From assembly GCF_901933205.1 (NCBI RefSeq), contig NC_044571.1, positions 76,819,689 to 76,883,688 of the forward strand: a stretch of DNA of 64,000 nt, written 5' to 3'. This document shows positions 28,278 to 39,705 of this stretch, piece by piece (within the stretch, counting starts at the first letter, position 1; every line of letters begins with the position of its first letter). Source of the stretch: Camarhynchus parvulus (Eukaryota; Chordata; Aves; Passeriformes; Thraupidae). The notes beneath the pieces were generated by a model, which saw only the letters and a program-made list of their open reading frames with translations, made no database searches and had not been told where the DNA came from. Both the position numbers and the translations under genes were made by a program.

Positions 28278-28775
28278 TCACCTGCTGTTTGTGTATTGAT
28301 TTAAAAACTAAATTTTAGACAAAACCTATTTTCATAATCTAATTTTCAGCTGGAAAAAGCAGATGAGATATGCTAATTACAATTGCAAGATAATGCCTAC
28401 TTTAGAAGTACAACTTCACTTACTCATATGGAATGCCAGTTCCTAAATAAACAATTAAAGAAACAGACCTGAAGGTAATTTGTCAAAATCAAGAAAAATT
28501 GCTTTGTGTATAGCAAGTGTCTCAAAAAGGATCTGAAGTTTATTTTCTGAAAATGACTAAGTATTGCTATCCCTGGACTACCTCTTTGATTGTTTTTGGT
28601 TTTTCGTTGGTTTTTATTAAGGATTAGGTAATGTTACTGCATTTTTTTTTTTCCTTTTCAAGCTTGAAGTTGCAATTTTATTGATTTCTGTGTCTTTCTC
28701 TTTAATACAAGAATCAAGTGATTGTTATTCCATGCATTATGTCTCAATAATGAAAACATCCATTCCTGATGAATA

Positions 28776-29275
28776 GTACAATCATAGAATCATTGAGTAT
28801 TTTAAGTTGGAAAAGCTCTCTAAGATCATAACATTGAACTCTGAATTAAGGACCACCCTATTCACTGTTAAACTGCATCCACAAGTGCCACATCCACACA
28901 TTTTTGGAACAGTTTCAGGGATGCTGACTTCACTATCTCCCTGGGAATCCCGTTCCAGTGCCTTTTCCCTAATATCCAAACTAAACCTTCCCTGGCACAG
29001 CTTGTTTCCTCCTGTCACTTGTTACATGGGAGAAGGGACAAACCCCACCTAGCTGCACCCTTCTTTGAGGCAGTTGCAGAGAGTGATGAGGTCCCCCCTG
29101 AGCCTCCTTTTCTCCAGGCTGAACACCCCCAGCTCCCTCAGCTGCTCCTCACAGCACTTGTGCTCCAGACCCTTCCCCAGCTCCGTTGCCCTTCCCTGGA
29201 CACGCTCCAGCCCCTCAATGTCTTAGCTGTAGAGATGGGCCCAAAACTGGAGTACAAGAGCAAATCTGTGGCTCA
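28776..29275 (-). mobile_element. CR1 LINE, 5'-truncated 3' fragment
   Basis: The left edge reads ACAATCATAGAATCATTGAG, the complement of the CR1 ATTCTATG-type tail. Rightward, the plus strand reads as the complement of the CR1 reverse-transcriptase C-terminus: 'GGTCCCCCCTGAGCCTCCTT' then the 'CTCCAGGCTGAACACCCC' block and 'CCCTGGACACGCTCCAGCCC'. The minus-strand frame contains LCQGRFSLDIREKA, a CR1 C-terminal motif. The 5' part is absent and the frame is broken. Similarity fades after about 29262. It is a different CR1 subfamily type from the copy at 35.05 kb, judging by the 3' UTR wording. Confidence 0.92.
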
Positions 29276-30040
29276 AAATTTTAGCAAGCCGATACTTGTA
29301 TCTGCTTCCTGAATGCTTGTATCCTTTTCTCAAGTTGTTTCTCATTTTTCGGACAAAGGCCTGGCAGATGGACAACTACCCCATACCTTTTTCTTCCAAA
29401 ATGCTTCTCAAGCTTCTTAAATAATCAGTTACTGAAAATATGGCAAGAGTTAAGTTTTTGTGAGGCTGAGAGGACTAATTCCTTTCATCCATTCCTCCAG
29501 TGTGTCTTGTCTTATTGACAACTTTCTATCTCAGAATAAAATTATCTTATTATTCTGACTTCTTACACTTAGTATCTTTAGTACTCCTAAATGCTAGCAG
29601 TATGAATACAAGCAGAAAAAAAATCTGATAAATTCAAGTCTTCCAATTGCTATCTTTGCACCAAATTCACCTTCTAGTGTAGGAACTTTTACAAGAGGGC
29701 TAGACAGAAATTAATTTCAGCAAACTCTGATTTTCCTCTCTCCTCCTTGGTATATTAAGTCTAGTTGTCTAGAACATCAGACATTTTGGCTATTAAAATG
29801 TCTTGCTTCCTGACTCCTGTCTTTCCTAATGAACTGTCAAGTCATCTGTTCTGCCCATGGTTATGATTTACTAACCATAACTGATAGTGATATTTTATGA
29901 CATGCATTTGTCTAATTTGGATGCCATTTCCATGTAGCAATTTTACAAGGGTGAACCTTATGCTATTGGTAGATCAACAAAAATTTTAATAGCATCAAAT
30001 CAACTTTTGAAATCTGTTTGAAAAAATCAGCATTTCATTT

Positions 30041-30080
30041 AAAAACAAACAAACAAACAAACAAACAAACAAACAAACAC
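30041..30080. repeat. (AAAC)n microsatellite
   Basis: About ten uninterrupted AAAC units. It is a simple tetranucleotide repeat without spacers, so it is not a CRISPR array. Confidence 0.95.
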
Positions 30081-30605
30081 CCCAACCTTCTGCTGTGACC
30101 ATATACAAGAATATTCACGGTTGAAATTTTCTGCTAAAAAAATCTGACCTGTTACATTACATAAATTTCCAGAGAAGAAAGCCAATACCAAGGAATTAGA
30201 TGTCTATTGGAATTAAGAATGCAGTTGAAATCTCATGACTCTTGTACAGCAATCTTAGTTGTAAACAGCAAGTGAGCTCTCACATTAAAGAGCACATTTT
30301 ATTATTATTTTTTTCTGTACCAGACCAGCTCATATATAATTAAAAGTATGATTTGATAATAAAATCTGTTCTTAAATTCTTTCAAATTAATTAAAATGTC
30401 TTTTTTCACTCTTGACATGTAAGATTAGATATTGAGATAAGATTTGAATACTTTATAGTCTTGTTATAATTAGAAGCCTACTTTTCTGGATTTTATTTGT
30501 ATTCTTAAAGTTTTTAGCCAATATCACAGCTAAATGTATGAAGGAGAGACACAACAGCTCTTTGTCAAACACAGTGTATGAACCAGAGACTATAAATATA
30601 TGCAT

Positions 30606-30635
30606 TTGTGTGTGTATGTGTGTGTGCGTGTGTTT
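30606..30635. repeat. (TG)n microsatellite, interrupted
   Basis: An alternating TG tract with single A and C interruptions (TGTGTGTATGTGTGTGTGCG). Confidence 0.9.
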
Positions 30636-33600
30636 GGACAAGCACAAGTGCACATGTGAGAGAGAAAAAGAGATAATCCTTCTTTATCATGGTGAAATGC
30701 AGAAGTATCAACTAAAAGTCATGGCAAGCAGGCAATAGCGTGTATTCAGCTGTTCTAAGCTTACACTTTTTACACAAACCAGATCAATGCACTGGGAGCA
30801 TAATATATCCGAGATGGCTTTATTTAAAACTTCTAAAATAGGTTGATTGATTAGTCAAATTTTATTGCCAACAAAAAGTAAAAGTCTTATTTGGATATGA
30901 CCTATTTATCTTTCTAGCATGTTGCGTTCCCCAACAATGAGGATGACTCCCAAATATTATGCTAATGGTATCTTTTTTCCTTTAATTTTGAACCTATTTT
31001 ACATTGGATCAACCCAGACTATGGAAGAAAAATTGAATTACTATCTATCCTCATGCTGATGACATAGCAAAAAGCTATTACATCTGCCAACAGAAGCCTT
31101 TCTCTTATAGTTAAATATATGATGATACAGCACTTAGAAATGTTGGGACTTCCTAGTCTCAGCACTTTGATCAACATGAAGATGGTATCATGCTTCCACA
31201 GAGTTATAAAAACCTGCAAATGACCAGCACCTGTAGCAAAATAATTTCTGCACAATAAATATAAACGGCATCTGCTGCTCAGAATACTTTAGCCTTATAG
31301 CTGGAATTCGAAAGGCATATTCTAAGCAAAACTGCTGCTGAGATAGCGTATTTTAGAGGCTTGTGGGAAATTAGGGGTCTATCAATGACATGCATCATCA
31401 CTTCAAATGAGCTGTGGAATCCAATAAAATAAGTGTTCAGATTCCACATACTTGGAAGTGGGCATAAAAAGGTTTAATTTCTCCTGATTTCATGCAATGG
31501 TTTTTTCATTATGATACCAATTTTGGCACTTCTGAAATTGAAAAGCTAAGTAAATAGGCTAAACCTTAAAATAGCTTGGTAGGAGGGGAACATGGCTTAG
31601 AAGGACCGAGGATTATGCCTGACATATTGCTTGAATAATGAAGTTCTATTTCCATGGTAGAAGTACCGTCACACTCTGTCAAGCTTAGCCAAGTTGCAGA
31701 ATCTATGCTAATGTATAAGAAAGGATGCAGGGCAAAATCAAAGAGCTCTGATCAATGTCCTCTTGTAGGGGTGTTTTAGCAAATTACTGCACCAAAGAGA
31801 ATGTCCTGCCTAATTCCAGAAGCTTTCAGTTTTTTAAGAGAGAACAGCATATTCTGGTCTAACCAAACCACATTAACCCCATATTTTCATTAGGAGTTTA
31901 AATTATTGCTTCAGAACACAAACTAAAAATGCTAGAGCATATTTCCTTTTCATCACCTCCTCCACAGGGGCAGTAAACTTTGCTTCAAAAAAGGCTGGAA
32001 GAGCTGGAGATAGATGTGTCACATCAGCCTAGCAAGATTCACTAGAGGACGTGCATCAAAACCCAAAGCATTTGGTTTTACAAGGGTGGCCAGCACTGAT
32101 AAGGAGAAAGAAAGGAAATAATTTTTTAATCTACTTCGCAAAGATGGCAAAAAAATGTACACTGTTTTCTGGATGACGAAGATACAGACCAATGTGCTAG
32201 TACATCTGAAAAAAAGCCCAAACCAAAAGTGGCTTTGGAGTCTGAGAAATTATCACATTTCATTTTCATGAAAGGCATTTCCCATAGAAAACATTTTGTC
32301 CTTATAGGTGGTGTGCACTCTGGCACCACTCCTGAAATATACTTCACTTCCCTGCATATATATTTATCTACTAAGTTTTCAATAATTTAATGTTGGAAAA
32401 CATTTAAATTATTTGTTAACTTAATGTAATTTTCCCTAATATTGATGTAATTCTGAGGCTACTGAACTATAAAAAAATCCGTGTATTTAATAAACACTTG
32501 TTTCTCTTCTATTAAGTTAGTCCTGATGAAAGCCAGTTATCATTTCTAGATTACTTATTTTCCTCATAAAAAATGAACATAATTAATTTTTTCTTTTAAC
32601 CTCCTTGTAGAGAAATATGTAGACTGAACAGTTTTGCCAAAGAAGTCTTACAAAAGAAGCTTCAGAATAAATCCTGGCTGCATTGAAATTAAATACATAA
32701 ACTAAATGTGGTCCTTAACTTTTGGCATATATATATTTGTCATCTGAATCTAGCAGAAAATCAAATACCTTATAAATATCTCTCTTCAAGCTGTATGCTT
32801 TTTCTGAATGTTTTGCACTTTGACAAGAAAAAGGACTAGCACATTTTGTCAAAACAATTGCAACCAGAAGAATATTTATTGATAATACTAGAACATCATA
32901 ACTATATGATATTATCTTGAAACTACCTTTTTACAGAAGATTGAGAGGATATTATTGTCATTATTGTGAGAGATTCTGGTATAAACAATGTATAGAAATA
33001 CACTAGAATGATTAAAGTACATGGTTCAATACACACAGAGATGACATGAAGAATAAACAGAGATTCAAAACAGAAGTAATTAATTCAGTGCACTAAGAAA
33101 AATGCATAATTTCAGGCATCAGAGACTCTTGAAAAAAAAATGTAACAGTTTTTCAGTACCATTGACTAATAAAAAAATGATGATTTTTGCATTGAGTGAC
33201 CATTATGGTGGTTGTTCTCCAAATCTCCTGGAGATAAACATAACTTTTGGTCTAATACAGACTTTAATTTTTAGCTTTGGAGTACCATGCGATTTTTAAA
33301 AGCATTTCATAAGTTTTATGAAAGCCATGCATATGTTTCCAAAATCTTTAAAAGTGGTTGATTTTTTAAGGTCAAGTGACTGAAATTAAACAACTGTTGA
33401 AATAATTTTAACCCAGTAAAGATTGACTAAGTATAAATGGAGAAAAGATGTTGTCTGGGGAATAATTAAATTGGAAAAATGTTCTTTTTGTCAAGAAATG
33501 TATTTAGCACTAGAACTGAAATCCTGCCTGATGCCTCATCTCTCAGGCTTTCACAGGTCTGGGCCAGCACAAGCATTCTCATGTGAGTATTCTTTTTACT

Positions 33601-35049
33601 CCTTCAATGGCTAGACTAAACCTTGTTCAAGTCAAGACACAGAAGCTTTAGGAGAGTAATTTCCAAAAAAGTGACATTTAGGAAAATTTAGCAAAAAATG
33701 ACAGTTCACTATGAAGAATAGCAAACAATATCGCTATTAGAGTACTCAAGGGAATAAAGAAACAGAAAATAAAGACATTGCATTGTCACATTTTTGACCA
33801 TGAAAGTTGATTGAGGGCACACCATGTGCAGCCATCCTGATGGATTGCTTCAGTAACCTCAGCTGTCTCTGTTCTGACCAAAACTAGCAATCCTTATCAA
33901 ACCCTGACTGTAGAGAAGAGCTAATATGAAAATAAGTATATATTATGAAACTACAAACTTCTTACAACAGAATATTTATATCATAGTTCTTGGTTCTCCA
34001 GTTTTCTCTGTATTCCTCCATGGAAATTCATAAAACAGCAGAGTAAAATTGGTCAGTTTTAAGGTTAGCAACTGGATGCATTTCTGAGAGAGGATCTTTG
34101 TCACAATGTTGAATGAAATGTGTCATTCTAGAACATTTGAAACCCATGCTTAGAATGATTACAGAAAAGGTTTCATAGTATAAATTGCAACAATTCTGTG
34201 AATAAGTAATCAATTGATAATATAATCTTCTTGTCTCTTTTAACCCCTAAAAGACAATTGCAGCAAGTAAATGAATTTTTAATATTGACCATTAAGATTC
34301 AATACAAACATTTAATATTTTAAACATATATCTGCTGCACTAAATGCAGCACTTGAAATGTCATAGACCCATATGTTTAGGGATATTCATGCTTTCTGAA
34401 TTCATTTTGTCTGCATCAGATTATTTAAAGACTTTAACAGGTACCTTTTTTTAGAAGATTTTTCTTTTTATTAGAACTGCTTTATTGCCCATCTGTTATT
34501 TAAATAGTTCTTAAGAAAGCAATTTCAATTTAATTTCCATTTTCAGTGAATGAATTATATATTCTGTGTAGAAAACATGATGTGTGAGAGTGAAAAGGAA
34601 TTCTGTTTGAAAACCCCAATATTATCGGGAAGCATATCGGGAAGTAGGTATCATTTTCCTGAACTTTACAGGCCCAATTCTCAAAGACCATCTTTTGTTC
34701 ACACTTTTCTTATTGGAAAGACCTGCCATTCCTTAACATTTAAGGACAATTGCATTTCATTTGTTGCTTTACTATATATATTCTTTTTTTCATTTGAGAC
34801 CTTGTTAAATATTTCCTTCTCTGTAAGTGCACTTTGTAAGTACTTCCTTTACTGAACAGAAATATGCATTCATACACAGAGTTCCACACAAGGTTTTAAC
34901 AGTATCTGACAATATGGCATTCACGTTTCACCATTTCATCATTACTACTGAAAATTTTTACTTAATACATAAAATCATGCAAGTCACAGCCAGTCAGTGG
35001 GCACAGATAATTTCCTCTTTAGTTTCCAAGAGCTGAGATCCAAATTTAG

Positions 35050-35514
35050 AAGAGCACAGGAAGGACAGTTGTTGGAGTGAGTTCAAAGAGGAACCACCAG
35101 GATGATTAGAGGGATGGAGAACCTCTCCTGTTAGGGAAGGATGAAAGAGTTGGCTTTTCTCAGTCTGGAAAAGAGATGGTTTTGATGTGACCTATTTGCT
35201 GCCTTCCAGTACTTGAAAGGAGCTCCAAGAATACTGTTTACAAGAGCATGTAGTGACAGGACAAGAGTAAGTGGTTTTAAACGGAGAGTAGGTTTATATT
35301 AGATATAATAAAGTAATTCTTTACTGTGAGGGTGGTGAGACGCTGCCGCATGTTGCCTGGAAATGTTGTGGCTGCCCCATTCCTGGCAGTGTTCAAGGCC
35401 AGGCTGGATGGGGCTTGGAGCAAAATAGTCCAGTGGACGGTGTCTTGCCCATGGCAGGGCTGGAACTAGATGAACTTTGAGGTCCCTTCCAACACAAGCT
35501 TTTCTAGGATCCTC
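35050..35514 (+). mobile_element. CR1 LINE, 5'-truncated 3' fragment
   Basis: Plus-strand match to the CR1 reverse-transcriptase C-terminus and 3' UTR. Landmarks in order are 'GGAGTGAGTTCAAAGAGGAA', 'CCACCAGGATGATTAGAGGG', 'GCATGTAGTGACAGGACAAG', 'GTGAGGGTGGTGAGACGCTG', 'CAAGGCCAGGCTGGATGGGG' and 'GAGGTCCCTTCCAACACAAG'. The reading frame carries several stops. The terminal octamer repeat is eroded (TCTAGGATCCTCT). It has no 5' part and is inactive. The preserved order of landmarks makes the call secure. Confidence 0.95.
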
Positions 35515-38500
35515 TTATTTTTAGTATTTTCCTTGAGCGTTTTCTCTTTTTTGAAATAAAACAACATAAGGAACTTGGAAGTCAAAGTGATTTACTCAAA
35601 CAAAACTTTCCCTTAAGTTCAAAGCACAACTGGACTTTTGACCACCATTAAAAAATGCTAGAGTATAAACAGTTAATGAGAACATTTACTGTCTTAAAAT
35701 ATATTTCAGATCCTTCTGATTTTACTAGCCCATGCTATAAAGACTCTTTTTCAGTTCAATTTAAAGCAGTTCGTAGGTTTTAAACCAGCAGAGATCCTAT
35801 TTCAACCATTAAAGCATTGAAACAAGTGCAACTTTTGTACTTTGTGGACAAATCAAAAAAGCATATTAAAAAAACAACTGAAAACATCCACCAATAAAAC
35901 AACCATGAGTCATCTCTGAGTTATCTCAGTCTGTGAATATCCAATATTCAGATTTTGCATTAAGTAGCCCAAATTGCCAACTACTTGCTTCAGAGGAGTA
36001 GTGCTTCGAAATAGATATTAACAAAAATAGAGGATATTGCTATGAAATACTTAAAAGAAAACAGAACATGACAGAAGTTAACAATTTCATTATCACCTCT
36101 TCATCAAGATGTTAGAGAAATTAATCTTATTATTGAAATGCATTCTTTACAGAATCTTTGGGATATGAAAATATAAGATAAGTACAAGCCCTCATTAAGT
36201 AATAGATTTACTATGTTTTGTACTCTTTAGATTTTCTGTCCTCAAGGAATTGGCTGGTCCAGGAGATTTTCAGTAATTTTTTTGATTTGCAATGAAGAGA
36301 TAAGTACAGAATGCTCACTTCTAACTTTAAAATAAGACTGACATATGGATGCCAGTTGGCACACCTCCTCATCTGCTGCAAGTTAAACTTTCCCAAAAAT
36401 GGGAGAAGACATCAGAAAGCAAGACTAGTATAGTTTCTTAAAAGGTTGTAAAAGTATTCCTTAGTTTAAATCATAGCAATATTATTTTGCACTAGTTATT
36501 TGACTCAAAATGCTGCAATGACTAAAACAAAGATAAAAGCAAAAATGAGCAAAAAGGTAATTCAGATCAAAACCCTGATAGCACACTTCATAGTTAGCAG
36601 CTATAAACATAAGAGTTCTGAGTGGCAGTTGAGAAATTTATTTTAAACCAGATTAAATACTTATTTTTTTTAAGTTTTCCACCCCTTTTGTTTACTTTAT
36701 GTAGCTTTAAAGTAAAAAGAGTCATCAAACAAAATGTTTCTAAAACATTAACATTTAAACACTCAGGAATGTTTGCAGGAACCTGTCAGTTTTATATCAA
36801 ACAATCTGTTTTTTAAAAAAGAATATAGACTAAAATTATAAATGTCCCCAAAAATCAAAAATTCTCCAAACATTTAGAGTCATTTGCTTTATATGGAAAA
36901 ATTCCATTTTTAACAAAAAGAATGTAAATGAAATTATTTCAAGAGGCCTGTTGAAATCTGTATTAAGTACACTGATAGTTATAAATTCAGGTTAAAGATT
37001 AAAAATTATGAACAGGTGGAAAAAAACCTCCAGGGTCAGTAGTGTATGAATTGAATAGTGATTGAATGCAAGATTTACCTTAGTGAAATAGGGGATTAAT
37101 CCCTAAAAAGCCAAACAAACCAACTTCAATTATTAAAATGCAGAAATACATGTTTTTATATAAAATAACACTCTACTAACTCTTACATCTATAGAAAGCA
37201 TACTAACTTAAAAGCTATGGTGTTTCATGATTAAAACCAAACAAACAGAGACCGTGACCAAAGATAAGCAGGTTAATAAACAATGCTATTTTTTTAGAAA
37301 AAAATGTATTTTTCTGCTGCACCCATAATTTCTCATCATCCTGAAGGAGAAAAGATTGTATTGTCTGTCAGAACTCTCCAGATCATCAGAAAACTCATCA
37401 AGGATACTCAAAAAGGAGACTCCATTTTAATTCAACTGAGGCACTCTTTAGATAATTCGGTTCCATATTGCAAAAAGTCTCTGTACAGAACACCTTAGAC
37501 TTGGTATGACTCCTAAGGCAGTCTGCTTTTTTTTGTGCTGCTCCACGACCATTCCCATTGCAACCATTTGGTATTGGTTGTCATAGATAATTTCTCATCC
37601 TTAAGTAGGTTCATTTTCATTCCTGGTACATTAAGTACTGTTTCAACCTCAATCTGAATTGCTGTTTAATAAGATAAATAATCATAAGAAGTAATTACCC
37701 AACAGTTAAGCTGATTTGTAGCTGTTGCAGTGAGGCAGCAAGATTATCAGGAATATTACATACATATTTCTATTCCTTTGCATTCTATCTTAGAGAGCAA
37801 ATGGTTTTAAGCTGTCTAAACTTGAACTAAGAGAAAGAAAATTGCAAAATTTCTCACATAGTGTAAATTTAAATATCTCATTTTCCTCAGGAAACCTCTC
37901 TCGTATTTCTTTTTCAATTCTCTAATCTGTTTATTATTATCTACTTACTAATAATATCAATTTACTTAGTGTTAAGAGCTAAAGATTCTGATCAAAACAT
38001 CAAAAAAATTGAGTGACTCTCTAGAGCAGGTTACCCTGCCCATATAAAGCATCAATTTCACCAACATAATTTTTGACAAGAATTTGTCCAATCTTTTGTT
38101 ATCCCTGTCATTGGTAATAGAAACTTTGCAATTGCATCATGCATTTTACTCAATCTGCAATTAGATATTATTCCCTATCAGCATCAGACTATCTGTATCT
38201 GTATCTCTGGAACCCGAGCTGCAGATCTCATCTTATCCACTTTGCATACTGAAAAAATGGTGAAACTTCCCTACTTCTTTTATTTTAGAAGGTTTCTATA
38301 TTGAAAAAAATGGTGGTTACATGTCTGCTATAGCTTTTTATGGTTTAGAAGGTTTCTATGTTTCATAGAATTCCGTATTCTTTAAGGCAGACAGTCTTAA
38401 ATTTGTCAATCTATTTGTTTTCGCAAATAAATTCACTGCCTCTGATTGTTCTCATTGTTTCCCTCTGGACTTGACAGTAGCTTCACATATTTCTAAATCA

Positions 38501-38890
38501 GTCACACATGAAGTGTTAGGTATTTTTTCCAACTGAGAACTACTATTGTACAGCTTACTTAAAAAATATTTTATTTTCTGTATGTTTGCCCTGTCCAAAA
38601 CAGGGCAAGGTTGTTCATCTAAGGATATTCCTGTTTGGGCAGCAACATGGCTTTTACATTTCATTTTCACCTTGTGATCTCATGAGCTCTTTCTTGGCAT
38701 CTCTTACCAGTGCAGTTTGTCCTTATGTAAGATAGTATTTTCAGGTTATATATGTTGGATTACATATTTTTCTCCCCTACATGATTGCTCCAGTTTGTCA
38801 AGATAATTTCAAAATCTGAACCTTCCAATATTCACAGTGAGGTAGCTGTGATCTGCAATCGAATATGAAGCTCACTATTCCATCATGCAT
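35515..38890. other. AT-rich non-coding stretch, no gene seen
   Basis: Short frames only. A diverged local duplication lies at about 38.25-38.36 kb. No interspersed repeat was recognised. Confidence 0.55.
38250..38359. repeat. Diverged tandem duplication, unit about 55-60 bases
   Basis: Two copies share 'TGAAAAAATGGTG' near the start (38250 and 38302) and 'TTTAGAAGGTTTCTAT' near the end (38284 and 38344). The differing offsets (52 and 60) show small insertions since the duplication. Confidence 0.7.
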
Positions 38891-39705
38891 TGGGTTTGCA
38901 TGGCCAAGCTTTGGTAGTGGGGGGCTACAGTGAATGGTTTCTGTGAGAAGCTGCCAGAAGCTTCCTCATTGTCCAGCAGAGCCAATCCCTGGATGTACAG
39001 CTGATTGAGGCTGGGCCAATTAGAAACAGTAGTAAAGCCTCTGCGATAACAAATTTCAGAAGGATAAGGAAAGTTATTGCACAGATGTAATTGTGGCCAG
39101 AGAAGATTGGTGTGAGAGTATGTGAGAGGAATAACTCTGCAGACACCAAGGTCAGTGGAGGAGAGGGAAGAGGTGATCCAGGCACGAGAACTGAGACAGA
39201 GAGAAACCCATGCTGGAGCAGCCTTTCCTTGAAGGACTGCACCCTGTGGAAGAGTGACCCAGACTTCAGCAGTTTGGGGATGGACTCACGTTGAAGTTCA
39301 TGGAGAACTATCTCCCATGGGAGGTGCCCCATGCTGGAGCAGGAGAAGGAGTCCTCTCCAGGAGCAGCAGAAAAAAACCTCAGGTGATGAACTGACCATA
39401 ACCCCCATTCCCCGTGTCTTTGCACTACTGGGAGAGACGATAGAGCTGGAAAAGAGGGAGGGGGTTTTTTAGGCATTTTTAAAGGTCTTATTTTACTTAA
39501 TATCCTGCTCTGATATTGTAGTAATAAATTCAGTCAATATCTCTAATTTAAGCCTGTTTTGCCCGCGATGGTATTTGATGAGTGGTCTCTCCCAGTCCTA
39601 ACTCATGAACCCTTCTCTATGTCTTCTCTCCCCTGTCCAAGTGCTGAGGAGAGTGAGAGAACAGCTTTGGTAGGTGCCTGACATCCAGCCAGGGACAACC
39701 CACTA
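38891..39705 (+). mobile_element. Solo LTR of an avian endogenous retrovirus with target-site duplication
   Basis: The LTR starts TGGGTTTGCATGGCCAAGC and ends 'GGGACAACCCACTA'. The wording matches a common avian ERV LTR family: 'TTCTGTGAGAAGCTGCCAGA', the repeated 'CCATGCTGGAGCAG' units, 'GATGAACTGACCATAACCCC', and a 3' part 'GACATCCAGCCAGGGACAAC'. The six bases ATGCAT lie immediately before the start (38885-38890) and again at 39705-39710, so at least TGCAT is a clean target-site duplication. An AATAAA polyadenylation signal at 39523-39528 fixes the plus orientation. There is no internal retroviral sequence, so it is a recombined solo LTR. The longest open frame of the window (183 codons, minus strand) is merely its antisense. 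Confidence 0.92.
39523..39528 (+). promoter_or_regulatory. AATAAA polyadenylation signal of the LTR
   Basis: A canonical AATAAA within the 3' third of the LTR, the usual place for the R-region signal of this family. It could end transcripts entering from the left on the plus strand. Confidence 0.7.

Larger units (their letters stand above)
29276..35049. other. AT-rich non-coding stretch, no gene seen
   Basis: Apart from an AAAC array at 30.0 kb and a TG tract at 30.6 kb, I see no gene and recognise no interspersed repeat. Frames are all about 100 codons or less. Confidence 0.55.

Noticed and set aside
28043..28318. Open frame with an Ile-Ser repeat
   Set aside because: Produced by the hexamer microsatellite, not a protein gene.
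30041..30080. Regular short repeat that might suggest a CRISPR-like array
   Set aside because: It is a plain AAAC microsatellite without spacers, in a vertebrate genome.
38925..39476. Longest open frame of the window, 183 codons, minus strand
   Set aside because: It lies wholly inside the solo LTR in antisense, and its length follows from the GC-richer LTR sequence.
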